Shown here: positions 1-9,143 of the stretch, in pieces
How the letters are laid out: each line of letters begins with the position of its first letter
How positions within the stretch are numbered: position 1 is the first letter of the stretch
NCBI RefSeq assembly: GCF_000191885.1
Contig: NZ_AEWI01000023.1
Coordinates: 1-64,000 of the forward strand
Reading direction: 5' to 3'
DNA from: Anaerophaga thermohalophila DSM 12881
GTDB taxonomy: Bacteria > Bacteroidota > Bacteroidia > Bacteroidales > Marinilabiliaceae
DNA: 64,000 bases
The notes under the pieces: model-generated
Database searches by the model: none
What the model was told of the DNA's origin: nothing
The model's input: the letters and a program-made list of their open reading frames with translations, nothing else
Position numbers and translations under genes: made by a program

Positions 1-43
1 AATGGTAAAAATCAGCAGTTTGAAGGCTTTTTATACTGCACTC
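1..43 (-). mobile_element. Right end of a family B MITE-like element, cut by window edge
   Basis: These bases match the reverse complement of the first part of the complete family B copies at 32052-32194 and 53244-53387, including the terminal inverted repeat GCTTTTTATACTGCACTC. Only this end lies in the window. A possible promoter for the next gene begins just outside it. Confidence 0.8.
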
Positions 44-52
44 ATATATTTG
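19..52 (+). promoter_or_regulatory. Candidate promoter for the OsmC-like gene
   Basis: TATATTTG at 45-52 fits the Bacteroidota -7 box TAnnTTTG, and TTTG at 19-22 could act as the -33 box with 22 nt between them, slightly longer than usual. If real, the -33 box comes from the MITE end at 1-43. Confidence 0.4.
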
Positions 53-95
53 TTCTAAAATACAATTTCTAAAGAAAAACTAAAAGAATTCAGAT

Positions 96-512
96 ATGAA
101 ATCTACATTAGACCTTAATTGGACAGGAAAAATGTCGTTTGAGACAGAGATGGGTGGTCACAAAGTTATTCTTGATGCGGATCCTTCGGTAGGAGGTGAG
201 GATAAAGGGGTCAGGCCGAAGCCGCTGATGCTCCTTTCACTGGCCGGATGTACGGCCATGGATGTAATTTCTATACTGAGAAAAATGCGCGTGGAAGTGG
301 ATGATTTTAATGTCAGAGTGGAAGCAGATATGACCGAAGAACATCCGAAGCACTATACCAAAATGCATGTGATATACACATTCAAAGGCAAAGATTTGCC
401 AAAGGATAAAATTGAAAAGGCCGTGTCTTTGTCGGATGAAAAATATTGCGGTGTTGCAGCTGTGTATCGAAAGGCTCTGGAACTGACGCATGAAATCAGA
501 CTTGAGGATTAA
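96..512 (+). CDS. OsmC family protein
   Basis: This 138-residue protein has the OsmC/Ohr fold pattern: a short N-terminal strand region, then SLAGCTAMDV with Cys52 and KYCGV with Cys118. These are the two cysteines that form the peroxidatic pair in this family. OsmC-like proteins are cytoplasmic thiol peroxidases that reduce organic hydroperoxides. The length is normal for the short YhfA-like branch, whose physiological substrate is less clear than that of true Ohr. It stands alone, with no partner gene following on the same strand. The start is the only reasonable ATG before the conserved region. Confidence 0.85.
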   Translation: MKSTLDLNWTGKMSFETEMGGHKVILDADPSVGGEDKGVRPKPLMLLSLAGCTAMDVISILRKMRVEVDDFNVRVEADMTEEHPKHYTKMHVIYTFKGKDLPKDKIEKAVSLSDEKYCGVAAVYRKALELTHEIRLED

Positions 513-670
513 TTTGATGCCGGTTCCATCGCAATAGTCTGGTAAAAAAAACCTGGATGCAAAGACGCGATGGCGCAAAGAGTTTATTATGAGGGGGTTA
601 TATAACCTTCACTGGCTCTGTAAGTAGTTAATTATCAGATATTTGTAGAAATTTAACGGATTATTGTAAT

Positions 671-712
671 AAAAAACCGGATAAAGTAAAAGTTCATTAC
701 TCCATCCGGTTT
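671..712 (-). terminator. Intrinsic terminator, probably for clpX
   Basis: A 9-bp stem (AAACCGGAT with ATCCGGTTT) is followed on the minus strand by six T residues (671-676). The stem closes about 200 nt beyond the clpX stop. On the plus strand the T run is weaker. Confidence 0.6.
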
Positions 713-778
713 CCTCTAATTCAAAGTTCAAAGAGTTTTATCTCAGCCATTTATCGCATAAGGTTGAATATTTGTTAT

Positions 779-897
779 TACTTCTGCCTTCTGGCTTTTG
801 TCTTCTGTTTTCTGCCTGTCAAACTTCTGCCTTCTGCCTCCCAAACTTTTGCCTTCTGCCTCTCAAAAACTTCTACCTTCAGCCTCTCAAATTATAC
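779..897. repeat. Degenerate pyrimidine-rich tandem repeat
   Basis: About five imperfect copies of a 23-26 nt unit resembling AACTTCTGCCTTCTGCCTCT. A shorter similar stretch occurs near 57408-57447. It appears to be non-coding low-complexity DNA. Confidence 0.7.
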
Positions 898-911
898 ACT
901 CAATGTTTTTC

Positions 912-2126
912 TCAGCTTGCTTTAAGACGTCCCAAATGGGTACGTTCAATTTTGCCCATAGCAAAATCGAGTGTGATTTGAAGTTTTTTTGACTTCTTTG
1001 AAGGGGTATGAAACATGTGATCGATCATGATGGTTTCGCAGATCGATCTTAATCCTCTTGCCCCTAATTTGAATTCAATGGCTTTGTCTACAATGTAATC
1101 CAGAACTTCATCGGCAAATTCCAGTTCGATGCCGTCGATTTCAAATAGTTTTTTGTATTGTTTTATTATTGAGTTTTTGGGTTCTACGAGAATTCTTCGT
1201 AAAGTATCCCGGTCGAGCGGATTCAAATAAGTGAGTACCGGTAACCGGCCGATGATTTCGGGGATCAGCCCGTAGGCTTTCAGGTCCTGGGGCGCAATGT
1301 ATTGCAGCAGGTTGTTTTCATCAATATGTTCTTTGTCTTTGCTCGCTGAGTACCCCACCACTTTGGTATTAAGCCGGTTGGCAATTTTCCGTTCGATGCC
1401 GTCGAAAGCACCGCCACAAATGAAAAGAATATTTTTGGTGTCAACAGGAATCATTTTCTGGTCGGGATGTTTCCGGCCGCCCTGGGGTGGCACGTTAACC
1501 ACTGAACCTTCCAGAAGCTTGAGGAGTCCCTGCTGAACGCCTTCGCCGGATACATCCCGGGTAATAGACGGATTATCGCTTTTTCGGGCGATCTTGTCAA
1601 TTTCGTCGATGAAAACGATGCCTTTTTCAGCAGCTTCTGTATTATAGTCGGCTGCCTGAAGCAGACGGCTCAGGATGCTTTCAATGTCTTCACCCACATA
1701 GCCGGCCTCGGTAAGTACGGTTGCATCGACAATGGTAAAGGGGACATGCAACATTCTGGCAATGGTGCGGGCCAGAAGGGTTTTTCCCGTACCTGTTTCA
1801 CCTACCAGGATAATGTTTGACTTTTCTATCTCTACTTCATCCCCCCCGTCCTTTTGCATCAGGCGTTTGTAGTGGTTATATACGGCGACGGACAGATATT
1901 TTTTTGCTTCTTCCTGTCCGATAACATACTGATCCAGAAATGCTTTTATTTCGGCAGGTTTTAGCAATCTGATCTCATCCACGTTGAAGGAATTTCGTTT
2001 TTTCATCTCCTCTTCGAGGATGGAGTGAGCCTGCTCAATACAACTGTCACAAATATGTCCGGAAATTCCCGCCACAAGTAGGTTGGTATCTTTTCGCGGG
2101 CGACCACAAAATGAACATTTATCCAT
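912..2126 (-). CDS. clpX: ATP-dependent Clp protease ATP-binding subunit ClpX
   Basis: ClpX is the hexameric AAA+ unfoldase that feeds substrates to ClpP. The 404-residue product starts with the zinc-binding domain (Cys4, Cys7, Cys26, Cys29). Walker A GETGTGKT lies near 109-116, pore loop GYVGED near 142-147 and Walker B VFIDEIDK near 171-178. The loop that docks on ClpP (IGF in many bacteria) appears to read VGY near 257-259. The order tig, clpP, clpX on the minus strand suggests a proteostasis operon. A family C repeat (2146-2278) separates clpP from clpX and ends about 20 nt before the start codon. Confidence 0.97.
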   Translation of the reverse strand: MDKCSFCGRPRKDTNLLVAGISGHICDSCIEQAHSILEEEMKKRNSFNVDEIRLLKPAEIKAFLDQYVIGQEEAKKYLSVAVYNHYKRLMQKDGGDEVEIEKSNIILVGETGTGKTLLARTIARMLHVPFTIVDATVLTEAGYVGEDIESILSRLLQAADYNTEAAEKGIVFIDEIDKIARKSDNPSITRDVSGEGVQQGLLKLLEGSVVNVPPQGGRKHPDQKMIPVDTKNILFICGGAFDGIERKIANRLNTKVVGYSASKDKEHIDENNLLQYIAPQDLKAYGLIPEIIGRLPVLTYLNPLDRDTLRRILVEPKNSIIKQYKKLFEIDGIELEFADEVLDYIVDKAIEFKLGARGLRSICETIMIDHMFHTPSKKSKKLQITLDFAMGKIERTHLGRLKAS

Positions 2127-2145
2127 AAAATCTTTCTTTCTCTAT

Positions 2146-2278
2146 TAGTGTCTGTTCATAAAATACCACCTGCTGTGCCACTGATAAAGCTTTGAGTGGC
2201 AAGGGATCGCATGCTTTGCTCTGCTGAGGCTGAACGAAAGTGAGACCTTGCAACCGGCACTTTCTGAACAGATACACA
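2146..2278. mobile_element. Family C palindromic element between clpP and clpX
   Basis: The ends are inverted repeats (TTAGTGTCTGTTCA and TGAACAGATACACA). The right 26 bp match the copies ending at 37357 and 39240. It has no coding capacity and I could not define a target duplication. It lies in the 5' region of clpX, oriented like the leuC and leuA copies. Confidence 0.7.
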
Positions 2279-2339
2279 TCTTGTAAAAATTGTCACGAGT
2301 TTACCGAACGGACAATCATTAAGCCTTTTGGGCCTGTTG

Positions 2340-3032
2340 TTATTTTTCTTCTTTGTCTTTTTTGGTGCGGGCAAGAACTTCATCTATCATCCCGTATTTT
2401 TTTGCTTCTTCGGCAGTCATCCAGTAATCACGGTCAGAGTCCTTCTCAACTTTTTTATATGAATTACCGGTATGTTCGGCGATTATTTCGTAGAGTTCCT
2501 TCTTAAGTTTCAGAATCTCACGGGCAGTAATCTCAATGTCGGCTGCCTGTCCCTGAGCACCGCCCATGGGTTGATGGATCATTACTCTGGAATGTTTCAG
2601 TGCTGAACGTTTCCCTTTAGTACCGGCGGTCAGCAAAACAGCGCCCATCGAAGCGGCCATGCCGGTGCAAATGGTCTGAATGTCGGACGAGATGAACTGC
2701 ATGGTATCGTAAATTCCTAGTCCTGAATGTACCGAACCACCCGGGGTGTTAAAATAGATGCTGATGTCTTTGGTTGAATCAACCGAATCGAGATAGAGCA
2801 ACTGTGCCTGAATGATGTTTGCCACGTAATCGTCAATGGGAACACCAAGAAAGATGATACGGTCCATCATGAGGCGCGAAAATACGTCCATGCTGGCCAC
2901 ATTAAGCTGTCTTTCTTCAATAATTGTCGGGGAAATATAACTGCTGGTTACGGCAGTATATTTATCGAGCACCAGGCTGTTTATTCCCATGTGCCTGGTT
3001 GCATATTTCTGAAAATCTTTCGGATCGATCAT
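2340..3032 (-). CDS. clpP: ATP-dependent Clp protease proteolytic subunit ClpP
   Basis: ClpP is the serine peptidase of the Clp complex. From the ATG at 3032 the product has 230 residues, with Ser128 in GMAASMG, His153 in MIHQPMGG and an acidic residue near 202 (DSDRDYW) as the likely catalytic set. It lies between tig and clpX on the same strand, matching the usual chaperone-protease cluster. An upstream in-frame ATG at 3107 would add 25 residues unlike ClpP, so I prefer the internal start, as in Bacteroidota homologues beginning shortly before the conserved region. Confidence 0.95.
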   Translation of the reverse strand: MIDPKDFQKYATRHMGINSLVLDKYTAVTSSYISPTIIEERQLNVASMDVFSRLMMDRIIFLGVPIDDYVANIIQAQLLYLDSVDSTKDISIYFNTPGGSVHSGLGIYDTMQFISSDIQTICTGMAASMGAVLLTAGTKGKRSALKHSRVMIHQPMGGAQGQAADIEITAREILKLKKELYEIIAEHTGNSYKKVEKDSDRDYWMTAEEAKKYGMIDEVLARTKKDKEEK

Positions 3033-3126
3033 AGTTAATATTATTTGATTTTTACAACGTGCTAAGTTAGAAATATTTTGTCTGATTGATTGATTGCCAC
3101 AAAACATTTTAACCTGAAAACATAAC

Positions 3127-3158
3127 CACCGGAGAAGTGAAAAGTTTTCTCCGGTGCC
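3127..3158. other. Hairpin between tig and clpP
   Basis: CACCGGAGAA pairs with TTCTCCGGTG across an 8-10 nt loop. No clear T run follows on the minus strand, so it may be an mRNA processing or stability hairpin, or a weak terminator that lowers clpP-clpX transcription relative to tig. Confidence 0.5.
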
Positions 3159-3200
3159 AAATATTTTCAGGCTAAAATGATAGTCGGATAAAAGGCCGCC

Positions 3201-4580
3201 TTATTTTTTCTTCTCTTTCTCTTCGAAGAGTTTATTGAACTCCTCACGCGACACTTCTTTTGTGTCTGTTTTTACAGCTTCCTTGATGAAGTTCATTACT
3301 TTGTCGTTGATGGCTCCCTCGGCCATGCTGCGCTGTTGCTCTTCATTCTTAAGCATGTCCATGGCATAGCTTTCAATGTGTTCGTCGGGGATGTTGTTTA
3401 GCCCGTACTGCATGAACTGTAGTTTGGCCGACTTTTTGGCAAAATCAAGAACGTCCTGCTGTTCTATTTTGATATCGTTTTCTCTGATCAGTTGATTGCG
3501 AATGATTTGCCATTTCAGGTCTTCAAAAAACCGGGGTGTTTCGTTTTCAATCTGTTCGTCGGTAAGCTGTTGTCCTTCTTTGTTTTGATTGTTTGCTTTT
3601 AGCCAGCGTTTCAGAAACTCTTCGGGCAACTTTATATCTACCTTGTTCATCAGTTTTTCTCTGGCATCCATGGAGAATTTGTACTCCGACTCCATTAAAA
3701 GACTATCCTCAAGGTCTTTCTTTACCTGGGCCGTAAATTCTTCTTCGTTGGTTACTTTGCCCGGGCCGAAAATTTTATCGAACAGTTCCTGATTGAGTTC
3801 AGGATCAACATATTCGGTAATTTCTTTGACCTTGAATTTGAATTTTCCTTTTACTTCAGCGGCCTCCTCCTTAGATATCTTCAGCAGGTAAGAGATTTCG
3901 GTATCATTCGGGAAAGCTTTTTTGGGCTCAAAAACGATTTCATCACCAACTTTGGCACCAACTATTTTTTTCTTTTCTTTATCGTTTTTGATAATGCTGA
4001 TCGACATTACGGCATCTTCAGCTTTGATGCCGTCCTCCATCTCTTCATTGTTTTGGTCCAGTTGAACAAAATCGCCTTTGAGCAGACTTTCTTCTCCGGC
4101 TTCATCACGTTTTTCGGTAGTTCCGAACCGGCTGGTCACATTTTTTTTCTGCCCTTCTACCATGTCATCGGTGATTTCTATCTGATAGTAGGGCAATTTT
4201 TCTCTTTTGCTGAGTTTTACCTCAACTTCAGGGGTAAGTCCCAGATCAAAAGAAAATTTAAATTGCTCATCCTGATCGAAATCTATGGTTTGCTGCTTTT
4301 CGGAGGGAAGTGGTTCTCCCAGGATGTTGAGTTCATTCTCACTAATGTATTTCGAGAGGTTTTCGGAAATCAGCTTATTTACTTCGTCTACCAGAATGGC
4401 TTTGCCATACAATTTTTTTACAAGGCTTGCCGGCACTTTCCCGGGGCGGAATCCCGGCATGTTGATTTTTTTACGGTAGTCCTTCAGTACTTTTTCAACG
4501 CGTGGTTCATAATCGTCTTTTTCGACGGTGATGTGTACCACTGCATTTAAATCATCAATTTGCTCTTTTTCAATGTTCAT
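3201..4580 (-). CDS. tig: Trigger factor
   Basis: Trigger factor is the ribosome-associated chaperone that receives nascent chains. The 459-residue product has the ribosome-binding tail near residues 40-50 (MPGFRPGKVP, the signature loop), a divergent FKBP-like middle region and a long helical C-terminal chaperone domain rich in charged residues. It is the first gene of tig-clpP-clpX. A well-formed promoter (4689-4720) lies about 110 nt upstream. A fragment of repeat R lies between promoter and start. Confidence 0.93.
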   Translation of the reverse strand: MNIEKEQIDDLNAVVHITVEKDDYEPRVEKVLKDYRKKINMPGFRPGKVPASLVKKLYGKAILVDEVNKLISENLSKYISENELNILGEPLPSEKQQTIDFDQDEQFKFSFDLGLTPEVEVKLSKREKLPYYQIEITDDMVEGQKKNVTSRFGTTEKRDEAGEESLLKGDFVQLDQNNEEMEDGIKAEDAVMSISIIKNDKEKKKIVGAKVGDEIVFEPKKAFPNDTEISYLLKISKEEAAEVKGKFKFKVKEITEYVDPELNQELFDKIFGPGKVTNEEEFTAQVKKDLEDSLLMESEYKFSMDAREKLMNKVDIKLPEEFLKRWLKANNQNKEGQQLTDEQIENETPRFFEDLKWQIIRNQLIRENDIKIEQQDVLDFAKKSAKLQFMQYGLNNIPDEHIESYAMDMLKNEEQQRSMAEGAINDKVMNFIKEAVKTDTKEVSREEFNKLFEEKEKKK

Positions 4581-4597
4581 GTGAAAGCTATTTGTTT

Positions 4598-4633
4598 GTT
4601 AATGCCACATTTGCCATGCTCGTTTCAAAATTT
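4598..4633 (+). repeat. Fragment of repeat R upstream of tig
   Basis: The stretch ending CCATGCTCGTTTCAAAATTTG matches the 3' end of repeat R and the R-to-A junction seen near 16980 and 47797. Only this end remains. Confidence 0.5.
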
Positions 4634-4688
4634 GTTTTTGCAAGTTGCTGAAAACAGGTTTATCCAACCCTTCCGACAAAAACGAGTG

Positions 4689-4720
4689 CAAAGATAATGA
4701 AGCATTTACAAGTTGCCAAA
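4689..4720 (-). promoter_or_regulatory. Promoter of tig
   Basis: On the minus strand TTTG (4720-4717) is followed after 20 nt by TATCTTTG (4696-4689), an exact match to the Bacteroidota -33/-7 pattern. Transcription would begin near 4684, giving a leader of about 100 nt. Confidence 0.7.
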
Positions 4721-4793
4721 AAGTTGGTTGTTGCAAAGACTAATTTTTGGAAAATTAACGTCTTTTTTCTGACTAAATTTGATGTTCTATGCA

Positions 4794-4836
4794 CAAAAAA
4801 ACCGCCAAAAGGGGTGATTATCCCCATGGCGGTTTT
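4794..4836 (-). terminator. Terminator of tRNA-Leu
   Basis: Nested stems (ACCGCC with GGCGGT, and inner GGGG with CCCC) lie immediately after the tRNA. On the minus strand they are followed by a run of T residues (4795-4800). Confidence 0.8.
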
Positions 4837-4837
4837 G

Positions 4838-4919
4838 TGCGGACGGAGGGACTCGAACCCACACGCCTTTCGGCACTAGATCCTAAATCTAGCGCGGCTA
4901 CCAATTACGCCACGTCCGC
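4838..4919 (-). tRNA. tRNA-Leu(UAG)
   Basis: The minus strand folds into an 82-nt class II tRNA. The acceptor stem is GCGGACG with CGTCCGC and discriminator A, and the anticodon stem CTAGA/TCTAG encloses the loop TTTAGGA with anticodon TAG. There is a short variable arm and a T loop GGTTCGAGTCC. The anticodon and long variable region identify leucine. CCA is not encoded. A terminator follows directly, so it is a single-gene transcript. Confidence 0.96.
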
Positions 4920-4983
4920 ATAAAATTTGCGGTTGCAAATAACGGCAATTTTTGCACTTTTTCCAAAAATATGTCTTGAAATT

Positions 4984-5736
4984 TTACTGGTTTTTGGCAT
5001 GTTCAAAATTTCTTCTTCTCAGTTCAAAGTCATCTCCCAGATAAACTCTTCTCACGTCGGGGTCTGCAGCCAGTTCTTCGGCGGTTCCGGCTTTCAGGAT
5101 GTTGCCCTCGAAAAGTAAATAGGCACGATCGGTGATTGAAAGAGTTTCGTGTACATTATGGTCGGTAATAAGGATACCGATGTTTTTGTATTTCAATTTT
5201 GCCACAATTTCCTGGATGTCTCTGACTGCAATGGGGTCGACGCCTGCAAAGGGTTCGTCAAGCAGGATGAATTTGGGGTTGATGGCAAGCGCCCTGGCTA
5301 TTTCCGTGCGTCTTCTTTCTCCTCCAGAGAGTTGAGTTCCAAGGCTTTTTCGGATGTGACCGAGGCCAAATTCGTTGATAAGCTCTTCAAGGCGCTGCTT
5401 CTGATACTCTTTAGGATATTTGGTCATTTCCAGCACTGCCCTGATGTTGTTTTCAACACTGAGTTTTCTGAATACACTGGCTTCCTGGGCAAGATACCCG
5501 ATGCCTTTTTGGGCTCTGCGGAATACCGGCTCATTGGTAATTTTTTCGTGATCGAGGTAGATTTCTCCGTCATTGGGCTTTATCAACCCGACAATCATAT
5601 AAAAGGTAGTGGTTTTTCCTGCACCGTTGGGCCCCAATAATCCCACTATTTCTCCCTGACTCACTTCAACGGAAACGCCTTTTACCACGGTGCGGTTGCG
5701 GTATTTCTTTACAAGGTTGTCGGTATATAATCGCAT
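4984..5736 (-). CDS. lptB: LPS export ABC transporter ATP-binding protein LptB
   Basis: LptB powers lipopolysaccharide extraction from the inner membrane with LptF/G. The product has Walker A GPNGAGKT (35-42), signature LSGGE (136-140) and Walker B FILLDEP (156-162), followed by the switch His in TDHNV. The [11 protein letters not shown] opening and the long intact signature are typical of LptB rather than other importer ATPases. I start at MRLYTDN; an in-frame ATG seven codons upstream (5757) is possible. It follows tatC closely on the same strand. The other Lpt genes are not in the window. Confidence 0.92.
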   Translation of the reverse strand: MRLYTDNLVKKYRNRTVVKGVSVEVSQGEIVGLLGPNGAGKTTTFYMIVGLIKPNDGEIYLDHEKITNEPVFRRAQKGIGYLAQEASVFRKLSVENNIRAVLEMTKYPKEYQKQRLEELINEFGLGHIRKSLGTQLSGGERRRTEIARALAINPKFILLDEPFAGVDPIAVRDIQEIVAKLKYKNIGILITDHNVHETLSITDRAYLLFEGNILKAGTAEELAADPDVRRVYLGDDFELRRRNFEHAKNQ

Positions 5737-5775
5737 CTTATGTTCTTCCATGGTCATGTTGCTTTTTTGATCTGG

Positions 5776-6594
5776 TCATTGTTTGGCCAACTCTTTTGAT
5801 CGTCTGTATTCTACCCCTCTTGCAATAATGATGCCTGCTTCGTAAAGCAGAATGAGTGGCAGACACACCAATATCTGGCTGATAACGTCGGGAGGGGTTA
5901 TGATGGCTGCCAGTGCCAGTGTTACAACAATAGAATGCCGGCGGTATTTTTTTAAGGTATCGGCCGTTACCAACCCTACTTTGCTCATAAAATATATGAA
6001 CATGGGTAATTCGAACAGAATTCCGCTTGCCAGAATGATTGATGATACTGTTCCTATATATGAACCTAGATTAACAATGTTATCCACTTGTTCACTCACC
6101 TGGTAATTGCCCAGAAAATGAACCGACAGCGGGCTGATAATATAATAAGCAAACAGAATGCCTATGGTGAACAGGATTGATGCAAAAAAAATGGCTCCCC
6201 GGCTGCTCTCGACTTCTTCCTTGTAAAGGGCAGGTTTAATAAAACGCCAGAATTCCCAGAAAATAAGAGGGAATGCTACAATAACACCAGCCAGAAAGGA
6301 AACCCATAAATGGGTTGTAAACTGGCCGGTCATATTGATGTTTTGTAGTGAAAGTGGTTCCTGGTTGATACATAAAACAGGCATACTGAGGTCTTCGGCC
6401 AAGCCGCATAATAATCTATTGGTGAAGAAGTCGGGTTTGCTTGGCCCCAACAAGATAACATCGAATACGATATTTTTGAAAATAAAGGCCAGAACTGCAA
6501 ACACAAAAATATAAAGGAAGGATCTGACCAAATGCCAACGTAATTCTTCGAGGTGCTCTAAAAAGGACATTTCGGCCTGGTTCTTGTTCTTCAT
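5776..6594 (-). CDS. tatC: Sec-independent protein translocase TatC
   Basis: TatC is the multispanning receptor of the twin-arginine system that exports folded proteins. The product begins with MSFLEHLEELRWHL, the conserved cytoplasmic N-terminal TatC motif, followed by six hydrophobic segments and the conserved ITPPD motif late in the protein (AAIITPPDVISQ). I choose the ATG at 6594; an ATG at 6630 would add 12 residues. It is followed by lptB with a short gap, suggesting co-transcription. No tatA/B gene is visible in the window. Confidence 0.93.
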   Translation of the reverse strand: MKNKNQAEMSFLEHLEELRWHLVRSFLYIFVFAVLAFIFKNIVFDVILLGPSKPDFFTNRLLCGLAEDLSMPVLCINQEPLSLQNINMTGQFTTHLWVSFLAGVIVAFPLIFWEFWRFIKPALYKEEVESSRGAIFFASILFTIGILFAYYIISPLSVHFLGNYQVSEQVDNIVNLGSYIGTVSSIILASGILFELPMFIYFMSKVGLVTADTLKKYRRHSIVVTLALAAIITPPDVISQILVCLPLILLYEAGIIIARGVEYRRSKELAKQ

Positions 6595-6962
6595 GCGTAT
6601 CAAATTGATTTTTTCCCTGTCAATCTTCAACCTGTCGGGTAACTTGTATCCAACATCTGAAAATTTAACAGCTTACGTTCTGTTGCATATTATCCTGCGA
6701 AGATAAAAACACTTTCTTAATTATTTGTTTTTACCCATTCTATTTTATACCTTGAATAAGTTTTACCCGGAATAATTTTGCGTCGTTGCAGTTTGATCCC
6801 GATTTATTATTTTTTAAGAGTGTTTTGCACTCATAAAACGTCAAAATTTTGTCCGGTATTCATAAATATCTATTAATTTTGTTTGCTTTTGGGGGTCAAG
6901 AAGGGAAAGAACAATAACAATCTGATATTGTGAAGGATACAGCGAAATAGTTTGATTTTGTT
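6595..6962. other. Divergent intergenic region tatC/recQ
   Basis: This gap carries the start regions of two divergent genes. Besides the candidate recQ promoter at 6847-6881 and an A/T-rich stretch in front of tatC, I see no repeat, RNA or reading frame. Confidence 0.5.
6847..6881 (+). promoter_or_regulatory. Candidate recQ promoter
   Basis: TTTTG (6847-6851) and TAATTTTG (6874-6881) match the Bacteroidota -33/-7 pattern with 22 nt spacing. The predicted leader is about 75 nt. Confidence 0.5.
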
Positions 6963-9143
6963 ATGACTAAGCAGATTGACCTGAACGGTTATTTGAAAAA
7001 GCATTTTGGGTTTGATACTTTCAAGGGAAACCAGGAAGATATCATTAAAAACGTTCTTGACGGGAATGATACTTTCGTTCTGATGCCAACAGGGGGAGGG
7101 AAATCACTCTGTTATCAGCTTCCGGCGTTAATTCTCGACGGTACAGCCATTGTTATTTCCCCGCTTATAGCCCTGATGAAGAACCAGGTAGATGCGATGC
7201 GTAATTTCAGTGAAGATGACGGTATCGCCCACTTTTTAAATTCATCTTTGACAAAATCTGCTATCCAACAGGTTAAAGAAGATGTTATTTCCGGGAAGAC
7301 AAGATTATTATATGTTGCGCCCGAATCACTTACCAAGGATGAAAACATTCAGTTTCTTAAGCAGGTCAAAATATCATTTTATGCTGTCGACGAGGCTCAC
7401 TGTATTTCGGAGTGGGGACATGACTTCCGCCCTGAGTACAGGCGTATTCGCCCCATTATTAATGAGATAGGCGAAGCACCGTTGATTGCCCTGACTGCTA
7501 CTGCGACACCTAAAGTACAGCATGATATTCAGAAAAATCTTGGCATGCTGGATGCCAATGTTTTCAAATCCTCTTTTAATCGGCCCAATCTTTTTTATGA
7601 AATACGCCCAAAGGTTAATGCCACAAGGGACATTATTAAAGTCTTGAAGGAGAATCCGGGGAAATCGGTGATTATTTATTGCCTGAGCCGGAAGAAAGTG
7701 GAAGAGCTGGCTGAAACACTTGTTGTTAACGGCATAAAAGCCTTGCCTTATCATGCGGGGATGGATGCGGCAACCCGTAGTGGTAATCAGGATAAATTTC
7801 TGATGGAAGATATTGATGTTATTGTGGCTACCATCGCTTTTGGAATGGGAATAGACAAACCCGATGTTCGGATGGTTATTCATTACGATATTCCAAAGAG
7901 TCTTGAGGGCTATTATCAGGAAACCGGCAGGGCCGGGCGTGATGGGGGCGAAGGCAGATGCATTGCTTTTTACAGCTATAAAGACATTCAAAAACTGGAA
8001 AAATTTATGCAGGGGAAGCCCCTTGCAGAGCAGGAGATAGGCAAGCAACTTTTGCTTGAAACCGTGGCTTATGCTGAGTCTTCATTGTGCCGAAGGAAGA
8101 CTTTGCTGCATTACTTCGGCGAAACTTACACAGAGGAAAATTGCGGTTCATGCGACAATTGCATCAACCCCAAAGAGCAGTTTGAAGGGAAAGACTTTAT
8201 AGTTAAGTTGCTTAAAGTTGTTAATCAACTTAAGGAACGCTTTAAAACCGAGCATGTTGTTAATGTCCTGACGGGTAAGATCACCAGTATGGTTAAATCA
8301 TATCACCATCACGAACTCGATATTTTTGGGTGCGGCAGCGAGGAAGACGAAAAATTCTGGCATGCTGTAACAAGACAATCGCTGGTTGCCGGTTTATTAT
8401 CCAAGGATATTGAAAATTATGGTCTTCTTAAAGTCACTGAAAAGGGGCATGAATACATTAAGAAACCTTACAGCATTAGCTTGACCCGCGATCACGATTA
8501 TGATGAACTGGAGCAGGAATCACGATCGGCTGGTGGAACTGCTGCATTGGATACAGGATTGTTTTCGATGTTGAAAGACCTGAGAAAACAAATTTCGAAG
8601 AAGAAAAATCTTCCGCCTTTCGTAATCTTTCAGGATCCTTCATTGGAGGCCATGGCTACTTATTATCCTGTGACACTTGAAGAGTTGCAGAATATGCCGG
8701 GCGTTGGTGCCGGAAAAGCCAAGAGATACGGGAAAGAGTTTGTTGAACTTATTCAGCGGCATGTTGAAGAGAATGAAATTGAACGGCCCATGGACATGGT
8801 CGTCAAGACAGTGGCCAATAAAAGTAAACTTAAGGTTTCGATTATTCAGAGTATCGACCGTCAGGTGTCGCTCGACGATATTGCCGATTCCAAAGGAATT
8901 GATCTGCTCGAACTCCTGAATGAAATAGAGTCGATTGTTTACTCCGGAACACGTGTCAATATTGATTATTATATCAATCAGGTCATGGACGAGGAGCATC
9001 GCGACGACATATTTTATTATTTTAAGGAAGATGCTGAAACCGACGATATAACAACTGCGTTGGAAGAACTTGGAGAAGACGAGTATTCCGAGGAAGATGT
9101 CAGAATGGTGCGGATCAAATTTATCTCCGAAGTAGGGAACTAA
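6963..9143 (+). CDS. recQ: ATP-dependent DNA helicase RecQ
   Basis: RecQ is a 3'-5' DNA helicase used in recombination and replication fork repair. The 726-residue protein has Walker A MPTGGGKS (41-48), DEAH (143-146), helicase motif VI QETGRAGRDG (319-328) and RecQ-type zinc cysteines 376, 394, 397 and 400. A winged-helix RQC region follows, then an HRDC-like segment with the VGAGKAKRYG hairpin. About 100 acidic residues extend beyond HRDC, longer than E. coli RecQ but common in Bacteroidota. Its stop overlaps the end of the convergent HhH protein gene by 4 nt. Confidence 0.96.
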   Translation: MTKQIDLNGYLKKHFGFDTFKGNQEDIIKNVLDGNDTFVLMPTGGGKSLCYQLPALILDGTAIVISPLIALMKNQVDAMRNFSEDDGIAHFLNSSLTKSAIQQVKEDVISGKTRLLYVAPESLTKDENIQFLKQVKISFYAVDEAHCISEWGHDFRPEYRRIRPIINEIGEAPLIALTATATPKVQHDIQKNLGMLDANVFKSSFNRPNLFYEIRPKVNATRDIIKVLKENPGKSVIIYCLSRKKVEELAETLVVNGIKALPYHAGMDAATRSGNQDKFLMEDIDVIVATIAFGMGIDKPDVRMVIHYDIPKSLEGYYQETGRAGRDGGEGRCIAFYSYKDIQKLEKFMQGKPLAEQEIGKQLLLETVAYAESSLCRRKTLLHYFGETYTEENCGSCDNCINPKEQFEGKDFIVKLLKVVNQLKERFKTEHVVNVLTGKITSMVKSYHHHELDIFGCGSEEDEKFWHAVTRQSLVAGLLSKDIENYGLLKVTEKGHEYIKKPYSISLTRDHDYDELEQESRSAGGTAALDTGLFSMLKDLRKQISKKKNLPPFVIFQDPSLEAMATYYPVTLEELQNMPGVGAGKAKRYGKEFVELIQRHVEENEIERPMDMVVKTVANKSKLKVSIIQSIDRQVSLDDIADSKGIDLLELLNEIESIVYSGTRVNIDYYINQVMDEEHRDDIFYYFKEDAETDDITTALEELGEDEYSEEDVRMVRIKFISEVGN

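Larger units (their letters stand above)
513..911. other. Intergenic gap with a hairpin and low-complexity repeats
   Basis: Between the convergent OsmC-like gene and clpX lie a hairpin (671-712) and a pyrimidine-rich degenerate tandem repeat (779-897). Short reading frames across the repeat are made of CTTCTGCCT units and look non-coding. I see no other gene or RNA here. Confidence 0.6.

Noticed and set aside
779-992. Two overlapping short plus-strand frames
   Set aside because: They consist of CTTCTGCCT-type repeats and the antisense of clpX; no protein-like features.
2156-2506. Short frames between clpP and clpX
   Set aside because: They cross the family C element and the antisense of clpP; no independent support.
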